Source: Phytopseudomonas dryadis
GTDB taxonomy: Bacteria > Pseudomonadota > Gammaproteobacteria > Pseudomonadales > Pseudomonadaceae
Direction of reading: 5' to 3'
Assembly: GCF_004327355.1 (NCBI RefSeq)
Contig: NZ_QJUM01000011.1
Coordinates: forward strand, 1 to 64,000
Length of the DNA stretch: 64,000 nt
The notes beneath the pieces are model-generated. The model had not been told where the DNA came from, searched no databases, and worked only from the letters and a program-made list of their open reading frames with translations. The translations under genes and the position numbers were made by a program. Numbering within the stretch: position 1 is the stretch's first letter; each line of letters begins with the position of its first letter. Shown piece after piece: positions 1-10,474 of the stretch.

Positions 1-75
1 CTGGAGGCTGGAGGCTGGAGGCTGGAGGCTGGAGGCTGGAGGCTGGAGGCTGGAGGCTGGAGGCTGGAGGCTGGA
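1..75. repeat. Heptanucleotide tandem repeat (CTGGAGG)n
   Basis: About ten perfect copies of the 7-mer CTGGAGG open the window and may continue upstream of it. They lead directly into a block (71-219) that is nearly repeated at 6845-7000. There is no gene between the window start and the rlmJ stop codon at 280; the gap holds only repeats. Confidence 0.95.
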
Positions 76-148
76 CAGCGTTGTGGTCGGCCTCGCCACC
101 GTCAAGCTTTTTCGTCCAGCCTTCAGCGCTCTTATCGGCCTCTGGCTC

Positions 149-219
149 GTAGCCTGGGTTGAGCGCAGCGATACCCAGGTGAAACCTCCCCGGGTGTCGC
201 TCCGCTCGACCCGGGCTAC
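149..219. repeat. Inverted repeat, family A (GTAGCCTGGGTTGAGCGC...)
   Basis: The left half begins GTAGCCTGGGTTGAGCGCAG and the right half ends in the complementary CTCGACCCGGGCTAC, so the ~70-bp element can fold into a long hairpin. Family members also lie at 6930-7000, 8594-8664, 20940-21009, 27924-27994 and 35213-35284, always between genes. This copy is downstream of rlmJ. Confidence 0.85.
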
Positions 220-279
220 CCAGCTGCCGGCCTTTCTCGTCCAGCCTTCAGCCTCCAGCGCTTTTTTCGGTTTCTGGCT

Positions 280-1122
280 TCAGGCTGCTTCGTCTATCAG
301 CCAGTCAAGCCGCCAACCGCCCTGGCTCTGTGCCAGGCGCTGCGACAGCCAGGGCAGCAGTTGCCGCAGCTCATCCTCGAGGCCCCAGGGCGGGTTGCTG
401 ATCAGCAGGCCGGAGCCGTTGAGCCGCTGCGCCTCGTCGGTCGGGTGCACGAACAGTTCGACGCGCAGCAGCTTGGGCGCGTCGCTGTTGGCCATGTCGC
501 GGTAGAAACGCCTGAGCTGCCGCTCGTCCTTGATCGGGTACCAGACCACCACCACGGTCTGGCGCATGCGCCCGATGGCCTCATCGAGCGCCGTCACGCA
601 GCGCTCCAGTTCGTCGGCCTGCTCGAACGGCGGATCGATCAGTAGCACCGCGCGTTTCTCGCGGGTCGGCATCAGCGCCCGCGCCACGTGCCAGCCTTCG
701 CCCAGGTGCACGGCGACACGACGATCCCCCGCCATGTTCTCCTTGAGCAGGCGGCCATCCTCCGGGTGCTTCTCGTTCAGGTACAGGCGATCCTGCTCGC
801 GGGTCTGCAAGCGCGCCAGCTCGGGCGAGCCCGGGTAGTGGCGCAGGACGCCATCGGGATTCATCGCACGGATCACTTCCAGGTAATCGAGCAACGGATC
901 GGGCACGTCGCCGGCCTGCCACAGGCGGCCGATGCCTTCACGCCACTCGCCGGTACGGCTGGCCTGATCGCCCGTCAGGTCGTACAGGCCGACGCCGGCG
1001 TGGCTGTCGAGGTAGGCATAGGGCGCCTCCTTGCGCGCCAGCAGGGCGAACAGGCGGCACAGCACCAGGTGTTTCAGCACGTCGGCATGATTGCCGGCGT
1101 GAAAGGCATGACGGTAGTTCAT
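280..1122 (-). CDS. rlmJ: 23S rRNA (adenine(2030)-N6)-methyltransferase RlmJ
   Basis: A 280-aa protein that methylates N6 of A2030 in 23S rRNA. The start MNYRHAFHAGNHADVLKH is the hallmark N-terminus of the RlmJ family. A THAG-like SAM-binding segment (SHAGVGLYDL) follows near residue 45, and the catalytic motif IV appears as LLIDPPF. The C-terminus contains SNPPWGLE. The open frame extends far upstream of 1122 on this strand, but that extension is antisense to the acyl-CoA dehydrogenase. The ATG at 1122 gives the family length. The gene is divergent from the acyl-CoA dehydrogenase across a 177-bp gap that must carry both promoters. Confidence 0.95.
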   Translation of the reverse strand: MNYRHAFHAGNHADVLKHLVLCRLFALLARKEAPYAYLDSHAGVGLYDLTGDQASRTGEWREGIGRLWQAGDVPDPLLDYLEVIRAMNPDGVLRHYPGSPELARLQTREQDRLYLNEKHPEDGRLLKENMAGDRRVAVHLGEGWHVARALMPTREKRAVLLIDPPFEQADELERCVTALDEAIGRMRQTVVVVWYPIKDERQLRRFYRDMANSDAPKLLRVELFVHPTDEAQRLNGSGLLISNPPWGLEDELRQLLPWLSQRLAQSQGGWRLDWLIDEAA

Positions 1123-1299
1123 CGTGGGCTCCTGAACGGATGCGTATTGTAGCCTTGGCGCGGATATCGAGCAGCGGGTCTTGCGTATCCCACGCGATTT
1201 CCCGCCCCAGGGCTTTTGCGCCGCCATCACGGCAATCGATGATGCTGGGCGCCCGGGTGGCGCCTGCCTAGACTGGCACCACCCCATCGGAGACCCGTC

Positions 1300-3102
1300 A
1301 TGTCCGAGACCCTGCTCAGTGCCCGCAACCTGGCTTTCGAGCTCTACGAAGTGCTGGACGCCGAGGCCCTGACCCGGCGCGAGCGCTTCGCCGAGCACAG
1401 CCGCGAGACCTTCGATGCCGCGCTGGGCACCGCGCGCGGCATCGCCGAAAGGCTGTTCGCGCCGCACAACCGCAAGCACGACGAGCACGAGCCGCAGTAT
1501 GTCGAGGGCGCGGCGACGCTGATCCCGGAGGTCAAACCGGCGCTGCAGGCCTTTATCGAGGCGGGCTTCTTCACGGCCACCCGCGACTTCGAGGCCGGCG
1601 GCATGCAGTTGCCCCACCTGCTGTCCCAGGCCTGTTTCGCCCACTTCCAGGCGGCCAACATCGCCACCGCGTCCTACGCCATGCTGACCCTGGGCGCGGC
1701 CAACCTGATCGAGGCTTTCGGCGACGCGACCCAGAAACGACGCTTTCTGCAGCCGATGCTCGACGGTCGCTTCTTCGGCACCATGGCCTTGACCGAAGCC
1801 CACGCGGGCTCGTCCCTGGCCGACATCCGCAGCCGCGCCGAGCCGGCCGCCGATGGCAGCTACCGGCTCAAGGGCAACAAGATCTTCATCTCCGCCGGCG
1901 ATCACCCGCTGACCGAGAATATCGTCCACCTGGTGCTGGCCAGGCTGCCCGACGCGCCGGCCGGGGTGAAGGGCATCTCGCTGTTCATCGTGCCCAAGTT
2001 CCTGGTCAACGACGATGGCAGCCTGGGCCAACGCAACGACGTGCTGCTGGCCGGTCTGTTGCACAAGATGGGCTGGCGCGGCACCACCTCCACGGCGCTG
2101 AATTTCGGCGATAACGGCGCGTGTGTCGGCTACCTGGTGGGCAAGCCCCATGCCGGGCTGTCGTACATGTTCCAGATGATGAACGAAGCGCGCATCGGCG
2201 TCGGCATGGGCGCGGTGATGCTCGGCTACGCCGGCTACCTGTATTCCCTCGACTATGCGCGCCAGCGCCCCCAGGGCCGACTGCCCGATGGCAAGAACCC
2301 GGCGAGCGGCCAGGTGCCGATCATCGCCCACGCCGACGTCAGGCGCATGCTGCTGGCCCAGAAAGCCTATGTCGAAGGCGCCTTCGACCTGGGCCTGTAT
2401 GCCGCCAGGCTGTTCGACGACACCCAGACCCTCGGCGATGCCGGCGAACGCGAGCAGGCCCTGCGACTGCTCGACCTGCTCACACCGGTGGTCAAGTCCT
2501 GGCCGTCGACCTACTGCCTCAAGGCCAACGAGCTGGCGATCCAGGTCCTCGGCGGCCATGGCTACACCCGCGAGTACCCGGTGGAGCAGTATTACCGCGA
2601 CAACCGCCTCAACCCGATCCACGAAGGCACCCACGGCATCCAGTCCCTCGATCTGCTCGGGCGCAAGGTGGCGCAGCATGACGGCGCGGCGCTCAAGCAC
2701 CTGCTCAGGCTGATCCAGGATTGCTGCCAGCGCGCCAGCCGGCACGCCGCACTGGATGCCCTGCGCCGGCCGCTGGAACAGTTGCTGGCGCGCCTGTCCA
2801 GGGTGACCCTGGACCTGCTCGGCGAGCTGATGCAGGGCCGGATCAACCAGGGCCTGGCCGACTCGGCGCTGTACCTGAAGGTCTTCGGCCATACGGTGAT
2901 CGGCTGGCGCTGGCTGGAGCAGGCCATCCACGCCGAGCAGGGCCGGCTTGGCGGCAACCCGGCAGATGCCGATTTCTACCGCGGCAAGCTGCAGGCGGCC
3001 CGCTATTTCCTGCTGCGCGAAGTGCCCGGCTGCCAGCACGACCTGGATCTGCTGGAGCAACGCGACGACACCTGTCTGGCGATGGAGCAGGCGTGGTTTT
3101 GA
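1300..3102 (+). CDS. Acyl-CoA dehydrogenase (600 aa, long form with C-terminal extension)
   Basis: A flavoprotein expected to oxidise acyl-CoA to trans-2-enoyl-CoA in fatty-acid beta-oxidation. The central FAD/substrate segment reads GTMALTEAHAGSSLADI near residue 165. The C-terminal helical domain has the family signature QVLGGHGYTREYPVEQYYRD near residue 415 and the nearby acidic HEGTHGIQSLDLLGRK. The last ~130 residues form the extra helical C-domain typical of 590-600-aa Pseudomonas acyl-CoA dehydrogenases. GGAG precedes the ATG at normal distance. It is monocistronic and divergent from rlmJ. Chain-length preference cannot be judged from the sequence. Confidence 0.93.
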   Translation: MSETLLSARNLAFELYEVLDAEALTRRERFAEHSRETFDAALGTARGIAERLFAPHNRKHDEHEPQYVEGAATLIPEVKPALQAFIEAGFFTATRDFEAGGMQLPHLLSQACFAHFQAANIATASYAMLTLGAANLIEAFGDATQKRRFLQPMLDGRFFGTMALTEAHAGSSLADIRSRAEPAADGSYRLKGNKIFISAGDHPLTENIVHLVLARLPDAPAGVKGISLFIVPKFLVNDDGSLGQRNDVLLAGLLHKMGWRGTTSTALNFGDNGACVGYLVGKPHAGLSYMFQMMNEARIGVGMGAVMLGYAGYLYSLDYARQRPQGRLPDGKNPASGQVPIIAHADVRRMLLAQKAYVEGAFDLGLYAARLFDDTQTLGDAGEREQALRLLDLLTPVVKSWPSTYCLKANELAIQVLGGHGYTREYPVEQYYRDNRLNPIHEGTHGIQSLDLLGRKVAQHDGAALKHLLRLIQDCCQRASRHAALDALRRPLEQLLARLSRVTLDLLGELMQGRINQGLADSALYLKVFGHTVIGWRWLEQAIHAEQGRLGGNPADADFYRGKLQAARYFLLREVPGCQHDLDLLEQRDDTCLAMEQAWF

Positions 3103-3317
3103 TCCGGTTGATTGGATTTCGATCACACGGGAGGAACGGCGCCTGTTCCAGGTAGCCCGGCGCGCGGCCTTCTCCCTGCGCCGTAACCCAAACTATTCAT
3201 AACGACGAACATCGCCTGGTGGGTTACGTGGCGCACTGATATGGCAGCGTCTGCAATAACGATGCATGGTGCCGCTAACCCACCCCACAGGGGATTCAGC
3301 AAGAAGCGCGCAGAATC

Positions 3318-3408
3318 GTAGGAGCCGCGCCCCCGCGGCGAATCGTGGCCATACCGCGATTCTTGCAGCATGGCCGCCATCGCATCGCGCCGGGGTCGAC
3401 GCTCCTGC
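3318..3408. repeat. REP-like inverted pair, family B; gap 3103-3461
   Basis: The left half is GTAGGAGCCGCGCCCCCGCGG and the right half is a degenerate complement ending GGGTCGACGCTCCTGC, the arrangement of a REPIN (two REP units head to head). It occupies the 359-bp convergent gap between the acyl-CoA dehydrogenase and ppk. Nothing else is recognisable in that gap. Relatives lie at 21204-21294, 27770-27860, 35311-35400, 39725-39816, 39900-39988 and 41495-41583. Confidence 0.85.
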
Positions 3409-3461
3409 GTGTGAACGCAGGCCAAGGATCGAGACGGTAACCGCCGCCAGTTGGAGACGAC

Positions 3462-5666
3462 TCAGCGCGGGATGATCACCGGCGCGCTGAGTTTCTCCAG
3501 CAGGCTGGCCTGGGCGCTGCGCGAGTTCTGGTTACCGGTCGGGCTGACCCGCAGGTAGCGGCCGTCGGGCTGCAGCAACCAGGCCTGGGTGTTGTCGCTC
3601 AGATAGGCTTCGAGTTCCTTCTTGACCCGCAGGATCAGCTTCTTGCCCTCGACCGGGAAACAGGTCTCGACCCGCTTGTCGAGGTTGCGCTCCATCCAGT
3701 CGGCGCTGGACAGGTAGATCTTCTCTTCGCCGCCATGCAGGAAATAGAACACCCGGGTGTGCTCGAGGAAACGGCCGATGATCGAGCGCACATGGATGTT
3801 GTGCGACACCCCGGGAATCCCCGGACGCAGGCAGCACATGCCACGCACCACCAGGTCGATGCGCACGCCGGTCTGGCTGGCCTTGTACAAGGCGCGGATG
3901 ATCTTCGGATCGGTCAGCGAGTTGAACTTGGCGATGATGTGCGCCGGCTTGCCCTCGCTGGCCAGCTGGGTTTCCTTGGCGATCAGGTCGAGCAGGGTCT
4001 TCTTCAGGGTGAAGGGCGCGTGCAGCAGCTTCTTCATGCGCAGGGTCTTGCCCATGCCGATCAGTTGGCTGAACATCCTGGCCACGTCCTCGCCCAGGGC
4101 CACATCGGCGGTGAGCAGGCTGTAGTCAGTGTACAGCCGGGCATTGCCGGCGTGGTAGTTGCCGGTGCCCAGGTGCGCATAACGGACGATCTCGCCACTC
4201 TCGCGACGCAGGATGAGCATCATCTTGGCGTGGGTCTTGAACCCCACCACCCCGTAGATCACCACCGCGCCGGCGGCCTGCAGGCGGCTGGCCAGCTGCA
4301 GGTTGGACTCTTCGTCGAAGCGCGCGCGCAGCTCGATCACCGCGGTGACCTCCTTGCCGTTGCGCGCCGCCTCGACCAGGGCGTCGACGATCTCCGAGTT
4401 GGCCCCGGAGCGGTACAGGGTCTGCTTGATGGCCAGCACGTGGGGGTCCTTGGCCGCCTGACGCAGCAGGTCCACCACCGGGGTGAAGGACTCGAAGGGA
4501 TGCAGCAGGAGGATGTCCTGCTTGCTGACCACGCTGAAGATGTTCTCGCTGTTCTGCAGCAGCTTAGGGATCACCGGGGTGAACGGCGTGTACTGCAGCT
4601 CCGGGTGGCTGTCCAGGCCGGTGATGCTGAACAGGCGCGTCAGGTTGACCGGCCCGTTGACCTGGTACAGCTCGCTCTCGGCCAGGCCGAACTGCTTGAG
4701 CAGGTAATCGGTCAGGTGGGCCGGGCAGCTGTCGACCACCTCCAGGCGCACCGCATCCCCGTAGCGGCGCGAGAACAGCTCGCCGCGCAGGGCGCGGGCC
4801 AGATCCTCGACGTCCTCGGTGTCCACCGAGAGGTCGGCGTTACGGGTCAGGCGGAACTGGTAGCAGCCCTTGACCTTCATGCCGGTGAACAGGTCGTCGG
4901 CATGGGCGTGGATCATCGAGGACAGGAACACGTAGTTGGCGCCCGGCCCGCCGACCTCCTCCGGCACCTTGATGATGCGCGGCAACAGACGCGGTGCCGG
5001 GATGATGGCCAGGCCCGAGTCGCGGCCGAAGGCATCGACGCCTTCCAGCTCGACGATGAAGTTCAGGCTCTTGTTCACCAGCAACGGGAACGGGTGCGTC
5101 GGGTCGAGGCCGATCGGCGTGATGATCGGCGCGATCTCGTCGCGGAAATAACGCCGTACCCAGGTCTTGAGCTTGGTCGTCCAGTAGCGCCGCCGCACGA
5201 AGTTGATGCCGTGCTTGGCCAGGGCCGGGAACAGCACATCGTTGAGGATGGCGTACTGGCGGCCGACCTGCTCGTGCACCAGTTCGGAAATCCGCGCCAG
5301 CGCCTGGTGCGGCTGCAGGCCATCGGCGCCGGCCTGCTCGCGGGCGAAGTTGATCTGCTTCTTCAGCCCGGCGACACGGATCTCGAAGAACTCATCCAGG
5401 TTGCTGGAGAAGATCAGCAGGAACTTGAGGCGCTCGAGCAGCGGATAGGACTCGTCCAGCGCCTGCTCCAGCACGCGGATATTGAACTGCAGCTGCGACA
5501 GTTCGCGATGAATGTACAGGCTGCTGTCGTCCAGGCCCGGCACCACCGGCGGCGGCGCCACCGGCTCGACCGCTACGGTTTCCACCGGAGTGACCTCGGC
5601 CACCGGCAGGCTGCTCGGTGCCGGTACGTCGAGCTGTTCGTTCTCGCTGAGTCCATCGGTATTCAT
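3462..5666 (-). CDS. ppk: Polyphosphate kinase 1
   Basis: A 734-aa enzyme that reversibly polymerises the gamma-phosphate of ATP into polyphosphate. After a ~45-residue low-complexity Pro/Val-rich N-terminus, the PPK N domain begins with [15 protein letters not shown]. The phosphorylated histidine motif FKTHAK lies near residue 478 and the second active-site histidine is in [10 protein letters not shown] near residue 635. [11 protein letters not shown] and HLGTGNYH are further PPK1 signatures. The gene lies 18 bp downstream of hemB on the same strand, a hemB-ppk pairing I know from P. aeruginosa. There is a family B repeat just past its stop. Confidence 0.97.
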   Translation of the reverse strand: MNTDGLSENEQLDVPAPSSLPVAEVTPVETVAVEPVAPPPVVPGLDDSSLYIHRELSQLQFNIRVLEQALDESYPLLERLKFLLIFSSNLDEFFEIRVAGLKKQINFAREQAGADGLQPHQALARISELVHEQVGRQYAILNDVLFPALAKHGINFVRRRYWTTKLKTWVRRYFRDEIAPIITPIGLDPTHPFPLLVNKSLNFIVELEGVDAFGRDSGLAIIPAPRLLPRIIKVPEEVGGPGANYVFLSSMIHAHADDLFTGMKVKGCYQFRLTRNADLSVDTEDVEDLARALRGELFSRRYGDAVRLEVVDSCPAHLTDYLLKQFGLAESELYQVNGPVNLTRLFSITGLDSHPELQYTPFTPVIPKLLQNSENIFSVVSKQDILLLHPFESFTPVVDLLRQAAKDPHVLAIKQTLYRSGANSEIVDALVEAARNGKEVTAVIELRARFDEESNLQLASRLQAAGAVVIYGVVGFKTHAKMMLILRRESGEIVRYAHLGTGNYHAGNARLYTDYSLLTADVALGEDVARMFSQLIGMGKTLRMKKLLHAPFTLKKTLLDLIAKETQLASEGKPAHIIAKFNSLTDPKIIRALYKASQTGVRIDLVVRGMCCLRPGIPGVSHNIHVRSIIGRFLEHTRVFYFLHGGEEKIYLSSADWMERNLDKRVETCFPVEGKKLILRVKKELEAYLSDNTQAWLLQPDGRYLRVSPTGNQNSRSAQASLLEKLSAPVIIPR

Positions 5667-5684
5667 GGGGTCGTCCTGGCGGGA

Positions 5685-6755
<1,071 letters not shown>

Positions 6756-6844
6756 TTATGACCAAATGATGACGACGATAATGAATACTGCGACGGCGCG
6801 TCACAGCCATAAAGGCACATAAAAATCGGGTTAAAAGCTGGACG

Positions 6845-7000
6845 CTGGACAGCGTTGTGGTCGGCCTCGCCACCGTCAAGCTTTTTCGTCCAGCCTTCAG
6901 CCTTTAGCGCCTTTATCGGCTTCTACCCCGTAGCCTGGGTTGAGCGCAGCGATACCCAGGTGCAACCTCCCCGGGTGTCGCTCCGCTCGACCCGGGCTAC
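6845..7000. repeat. Second copy of the 71-219 block, including a family A inverted repeat
   Basis: Bases 6845-6901 match 71-127 almost perfectly (CTGGACAGCGTTGTGGTCGG...TTCGTCCAGCCTTCAGC). Both copies are followed after ~25 bp by a family A inverted repeat, here 6930-7000. The block lies in the 414-bp hemB/DedA divergent gap. Upstream of it, 6702-6840 is AT-richer and is the likely hemB promoter region. No further gene is visible there. Confidence 0.85.
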
Positions 7001-7115
7001 CCGGCTGGAGGCTGGAGCTTTTTTCGACTTCCAGCTTCAACCCGCCCGGTCTTTTGCTGTTTTCCGTGGTCGAACGGCTGTAGCCTTGCATCCTTTCCTC
7101 TACGGTCTCCCTTGC

Positions 7116-7661
7116 ATGCTGGAAAATCTGCTGCAGCATTTCGGTTACCCGGCGCTGGTGCTGGGCACCTTTCTCGAAGGCGAGATGTCGCTGCTGCTGG
7201 CGGCATACCTGGCCCTGCGCGGTTTCCTGACCATCGAATGGGTGATTTTCTTCGCCTTCTGCGGCACCTACGCCGCCGATCAACTGTGGTATCACCTGGG
7301 GCGTCGTCATGGCCGCCGCATCCTCGAACACCGGCCGCAGTGGCAGGCGCTGAGCGAAAAGGCCCTGGTATACCTGCGCCGCCATCCGGATCTGTGGGTG
7401 CTGGGCTTTCGCTTCTTCTACGGCATGCGCACGGTGATGCCGCTGGCCATCGGTCTATCCGGCTATCCGCGCCGCCGCTATATGCTGCTCGACGCCGTCG
7501 GCACCGGGATCTGGGCCATTCTCCTCGGCACCCTGGCCTACAAACTCGGCAGGGCGCTGGAGGGCCTGCTCGACGAGCTGCATCAGGTGCAGCTCTACCT
7601 GTTCGCCGGCCTGCTCGCCCTGGCGCTCGCTATCTGGCTGTACCGTCGTCGGCGCCCGTGA
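7116..7661 (+). CDS. DedA family membrane protein
   Basis: A 181-aa inner-membrane protein of the DedA/SNARE-associated superfamily, implicated in lipid (undecaprenyl phosphate or phospholipid) flipping and membrane homeostasis. Family features are the N-terminal re-entrant segment LVLGTFLEGEMSLLLAAYLA, the motif FFAFCGTYAADQLWYHLGRRHG, and FRFFYGMRTVMPLAIGLS with the conserved arginine before the second re-entrant loop. A C-terminal transmembrane helix ends in RRRR. The frame is open further upstream through repeat sequence. The ATG at 7116 gives the correct family N-terminus. Confidence 0.9.
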   Translation: MLENLLQHFGYPALVLGTFLEGEMSLLLAAYLALRGFLTIEWVIFFAFCGTYAADQLWYHLGRRHGRRILEHRPQWQALSEKALVYLRRHPDLWVLGFRFFYGMRTVMPLAIGLSGYPRRRYMLLDAVGTGIWAILLGTLAYKLGRALEGLLDELHQVQLYLFAGLLALALAIWLYRRRRP

Positions 7662-7916
7662 GGCAGCCACGGCACGGCGAATGCCGGGGCGGCACTGCCC
7701 GCCTGGCGACGCGGCGTGACAGGACATGGGGCATTTGACGACAAAGGCGTTACTCGCTTAAAACCCTGCAACGATTGCCCGAGGGTTCAGTCCAACGCTC
7801 AAGGACGCAGCATAAGTGCCCATCGAGCATGCCATTTCGACGACCTGCCCACCTTAACGAGCCGAGCGGTGCCAGCGCGCCCGCAGGCGGCTCAGTGCTG
7901 TAATCAGGAGTGATTG

Positions 7917-8576
7917 ATGAACAAGAAAGTCGCAGTGATTCTTTCCGGTTGCGGCGTCTATGACGGCGCGGAAATCCATGAGAGCGTGATCACCCTGCTG
8001 CGTCTCGACCAGCGTGGCGCCGAGGTACAGTGCTTCGCGCCGAACATCGATCAGGCCCATGTGCTGAACCACCTCAGCGGCGAAGAAATGCAGCCGCCGC
8101 GCAACGTCCTGGTGGAATCGGCGCGCATCGCCCGGGGCAACATCAAGGATGTCCGCGAGCTGCGTGCCGCCGACTTCGACGCGCTGATCGTCCCCGGCGG
8201 TTTCGGCGCCGCGAAGAACCTCTCCGACTTCGCCAGCAAAGGCGCCGACTGCACGGTGCAGGCCGATGTGCTCGCCGCGGCCCAGTCGTTCGTCAGCGCC
8301 GCCAAGCCCATCGGCCTGATCTGCATCGCTCCGGCCATGGCCGCGCGCATCTTCGGCGCCGGCGTGATCTGCACCATCGGCCACGATGCCGACACGGCCC
8401 AGGCACTGACCAGCATGGGCGCCGAGCATGTCGAGTGCGAAGTCGCCGATATCGTCGAGGACACCCAGCGCAAGCTGGTGACCACCCCCGCCTACATGCT
8501 CGCCAACTCCATCAGCGAAGCGGCGTCGGGCATCAACAAACTGGTCGACCGGGTACTCGAACTGAGCCACGTGTGA
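7917..8576 (+). CDS. elbB: Isoprenoid biosynthesis glyoxalase ElbB
   Basis: A 219-aa class I glutamine-amidotransferase-like (DJ-1/PfpI superfamily) protein. The E. coli homologue has weak glyoxalase activity and has been linked to isoprenoid synthesis. The N-terminus carries KVAVILSGCGVYDGAEIHES. The nucleophile-elbow region is GLICIAPAMAARI, and PGGFGAAKNLSDFA is strongly conserved. A TTG lies one codon upstream, but CAGGAG at 7905 is better spaced for the ATG at 7917. The 255-bp gap before it shows no other gene. It is convergent with the YaiI gene. Confidence 0.95.
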   Translation: MNKKVAVILSGCGVYDGAEIHESVITLLRLDQRGAEVQCFAPNIDQAHVLNHLSGEEMQPPRNVLVESARIARGNIKDVRELRAADFDALIVPGGFGAAKNLSDFASKGADCTVQADVLAAAQSFVSAAKPIGLICIAPAMAARIFGAGVICTIGHDADTAQALTSMGAEHVECEVADIVEDTQRKLVTTPAYMLANSISEAASGINKLVDRVLELSHV

Positions 8577-8593
8577 CGATGATCGCCGCTTTC

Positions 8594-8664
8594 GTAGCCC
8601 GTGGTTGAACGCAGCGATACCCGGGGAAAGGCCCCTGGGTATCGCTCTGCTCCACCCAGGCTAC
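8594..8664. repeat. Family A inverted repeat between convergent genes
   Basis: It starts GTAGCCCGTGGTTGAACGCAG and ends CTCCACCCAGGCTAC, so the two halves pair. It is the only structure in the 107-bp gap between the convergent elbB and YaiI-type genes. It could therefore serve as a two-way transcription stop (inference). Confidence 0.8.
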
Positions 8665-8683
8665 CCGATAGGCTGGGCAATGC

Positions 8684-9136
8684 TCAGGTGCGCGAAAGGC
8701 GCGCCAGCAGGCGATCCAGGGCATTGGCGAACGCCTGTCGATCCTTGTCGCCGTAGGCGGCCTGACCGCCACCGACCTGCCCCTGCTCGCGCAGGTCGGT
8801 GAACAGGTTGCGCACCGCCAGGCGTTCGCCCATGTTGCGCTCGTCGAACTCCCGGCCACGCGGGTCCAGCACCGCCACGCCCTTCGTCACCAGACGGGCG
8901 GCCAGCGGCACGTCGCTGCAGATCACCAGTTCGCCCGGTACCGCGTGCTCCACCAGATAATCGTCGGCGGCATCCGGCCCGCTGGGCACCACGATCAGCC
9001 GCACACAGGCGAAAGCCGGCTTGCTCTGCGCCTGGCCGGCGACCATGACCACCTCGAAAGCGCGCTTGAGGGCGAACCTGACCACCTGATCCCGCGCCGC
9101 CCGCGGGCAGGCATCGGCATCTATCCAGACACGCAT
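8684..9136 (-). CDS. YaiI/YqxD family protein (DUF188)
   Basis: A 150-aa member of the UPF0178/DUF188 family, which has a PIN/NYN-like nuclease fold but no settled function. The start MRVWIDADACPRAARD and the central VICSDVPLAARLV are family signatures. Conserved acidic residues (D6, D8) suggest a metal site. The ATG at 9136 is chosen because the longer open frame overlaps the LysE gene, and the family begins with the WIDADACP strand. It lies 1 bp after the LysE-type gene and is probably cotranscribed. Confidence 0.9.
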   Translation of the reverse strand: MRVWIDADACPRAARDQVVRFALKRAFEVVMVAGQAQSKPAFACVRLIVVPSGPDAADDYLVEHAVPGELVICSDVPLAARLVTKGVAVLDPRGREFDERNMGERLAVRNLFTDLREQGQVGGGQAAYGDKDRQAFANALDRLLARLSRT

Positions 9137-9137
9137 C

Positions 9138-9770
9138 TCAGACCGGGGCGCGACGTATCGTGGCCAGCAAGCTCGCGGCAGCGACGAAGAGCACGGCAAA
9201 ACCACGGTTCATCAGCCGCTGCTGGCGTGGCGTGCGCAGCAGGCGCAGGACGCGCGAAGCCAGCCCGGTGTAGCCGGCCATGACGATCAGGTCGACGATG
9301 ATCATGGTCACGCCCATGGTCAGGTACTGCTCGACCAGCGGCACGTGGGGATTGATGAACTGCGGCAGCACCGCGAGCATGAAGACGATGGCCTTGGGGT
9401 TGCTGAAGTTGACCAGGAAACCGCGCAGCACCAGGCTCAGCGGCCGACCGATGGGCCGCTCGGCGGCCTCCGCGCCCAGGTCGCCCGGCAATGCGCGCCA
9501 TTGGCGATAGCCCAGATAGAGCAGGTACAGCACACCGAACCACTTGATCAGGCTGAAGGCCAGCGCCGACGTCGCCAGAATCGCACCCACACCGGCGGCG
9601 ACGATGGCGATCTGCAGGGCCAGACCGATCTGCAGGCCCAGTGCATTCCAGTAGCCACGCAGAAAGCCGTACTGCAGCCCGGCCGACATCGAGGCGATGG
9701 CGCCGGCCCCCGGCGACAGGCTGATCAGCCAACAGGCGACGAAAAAGGCAAGCCAGGTTTCCAGTGCCAT
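9138..9770 (-). CDS. LysE/RhtB family amino-acid exporter
   Basis: A 210-aa inner-membrane protein of the LysE superfamily (RhtB branch), expected to export amino acids such as homoserine or threonine. The N-terminal SLSPGAGAIASMSAGLQYG corresponds to the family proline/glycine motif, and LYLLYLGYRQWR and NFSNPKAIVFMLAVLPQF are typical internal signatures. Five to six hydrophobic helices are visible. The ATG at 9770 (MALETWLAFF) is preferred over the longer start at 9809 because it opens directly into the first helix. Substrate unknown. Confidence 0.9.
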   Translation of the reverse strand: MALETWLAFFVACWLISLSPGAGAIASMSAGLQYGFLRGYWNALGLQIGLALQIAIVAAGVGAILATSALAFSLIKWFGVLYLLYLGYRQWRALPGDLGAEAAERPIGRPLSLVLRGFLVNFSNPKAIVFMLAVLPQFINPHVPLVEQYLTMGVTMIIVDLIVMAGYTGLASRVLRLLRTPRQQRLMNRGFAVLFVAAASLLATIRRAPV

Positions 9771-9799
9771 GACGGCGACCTCATGTGATGGTTGGGTAA

Positions 9800-9887
9800 C
9801 AAGCCTCAAGCCTCAATAGTGTGGCGAGGCCCCTCAAGCTCTCGTCAAGCCCTATCTTCGCTCTAGCTTGTAGCTTGTAGCTTTCAG
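9800..9887. repeat. Short heptamer repeats between LysE and MscS genes
   Basis: The 113-bp gap contains two copies of AAGCCTC near 9801 and about three copies of the 7-mer AGCTTGT (9864-9886). The second repeat just enters the 3' end of the MscS-type gene. The same 7-mer is expanded to about six copies at 43025-43070. Confidence 0.8.
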
Positions 9888-10474
9888 CCATCCTGCTGCC
9901 TGCGCGCCGCGGGAATGTCGCCGTTGCGCCAGCGGCGCACGGCCTTCTGGAAGAACAGGCTGTTGGGGATCTGCACCCAGGTGCCCGGCGCATCGCCGGT
10001 CAGGTCTTCCAGGGTGGTGTAGAACAGGTTGATCGCCAGCACACGGCCGCGCACGCCCGGCTTGTCGGCACTTTCCAGCACCTCGACGCAATCGCCGATA
10101 CGGAACGGCCCCAAAGCGAAGATCAGCAGCGCGCAGAACAGGTTCGACAGCACGCTCCAGATGGCGAAGAAGGCGATGGCCGCCACGGCGACGAAACCGG
10201 TCAGGGCGGTCCACAGCACCTGCGCCGAGACCCCCAGGCGTTCGAGCACCAGCATGAAGGCGCTGCCGAGGATCAGCCAGCGGGTCAGCCCGCGCAGCGG
10301 CATCAGCAATTCCGGCGGCAGTTGCGGATAGCGGTTGCCCAGGCGGGTGATGCCGCGGGTGAGGATACGCTGCGCCAGCCAGGCCAGCACCAGAATCAGC
10401 ACCACCTGGCCGATACGCATCAAGGGCTGGCTCCAGGCGACCAGCCAGGCCCAATCGATCATGTCCGGATTCAC
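9884..10474 (-). CDS. Small mechanosensitive channel, MscS family
   Basis: A 196-aa membrane protein. Three hydrophobic segments are followed by the MscS pore helix and beta domain: ALTGFVAVAAIAFFAIWSVLSNLFCALLI, then FRIGDCVEV and the MscS-like GRVLAINLFYTTL. It is shorter than MscS (286 aa) because the C-terminal alpha/beta cage is missing. It is expected to open on membrane tension. Its start overlaps the ABC-F stop by 4 bp (ATGA), so the two are translationally coupled. Confidence 0.88.
   Translation of the reverse strand: MNPDMIDWAWLVAWSQPLMRIGQVVLILVLAWLAQRILTRGITRLGNRYPQLPPELLMPLRGLTRWLILGSAFMLVLERLGVSAQVLWTALTGFVAVAAIAFFAIWSVLSNLFCALLIFALGPFRIGDCVEVLESADKPGVRGRVLAINLFYTTLEDLTGDAPGTWVQIPNSLFFQKAVRRWRNGDIPAARRQQDG

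Noticed and set aside
280..3126. A single 948-aa minus-strand open frame covering rlmJ and the acyl-CoA dehydrogenase
   Set aside because: Only the last 280 codons look like a protein (RlmJ). The rest is a Gln/Ala/Val/Gly-rich antisense translation of the acyl-CoA dehydrogenase, as high-GC genes give.
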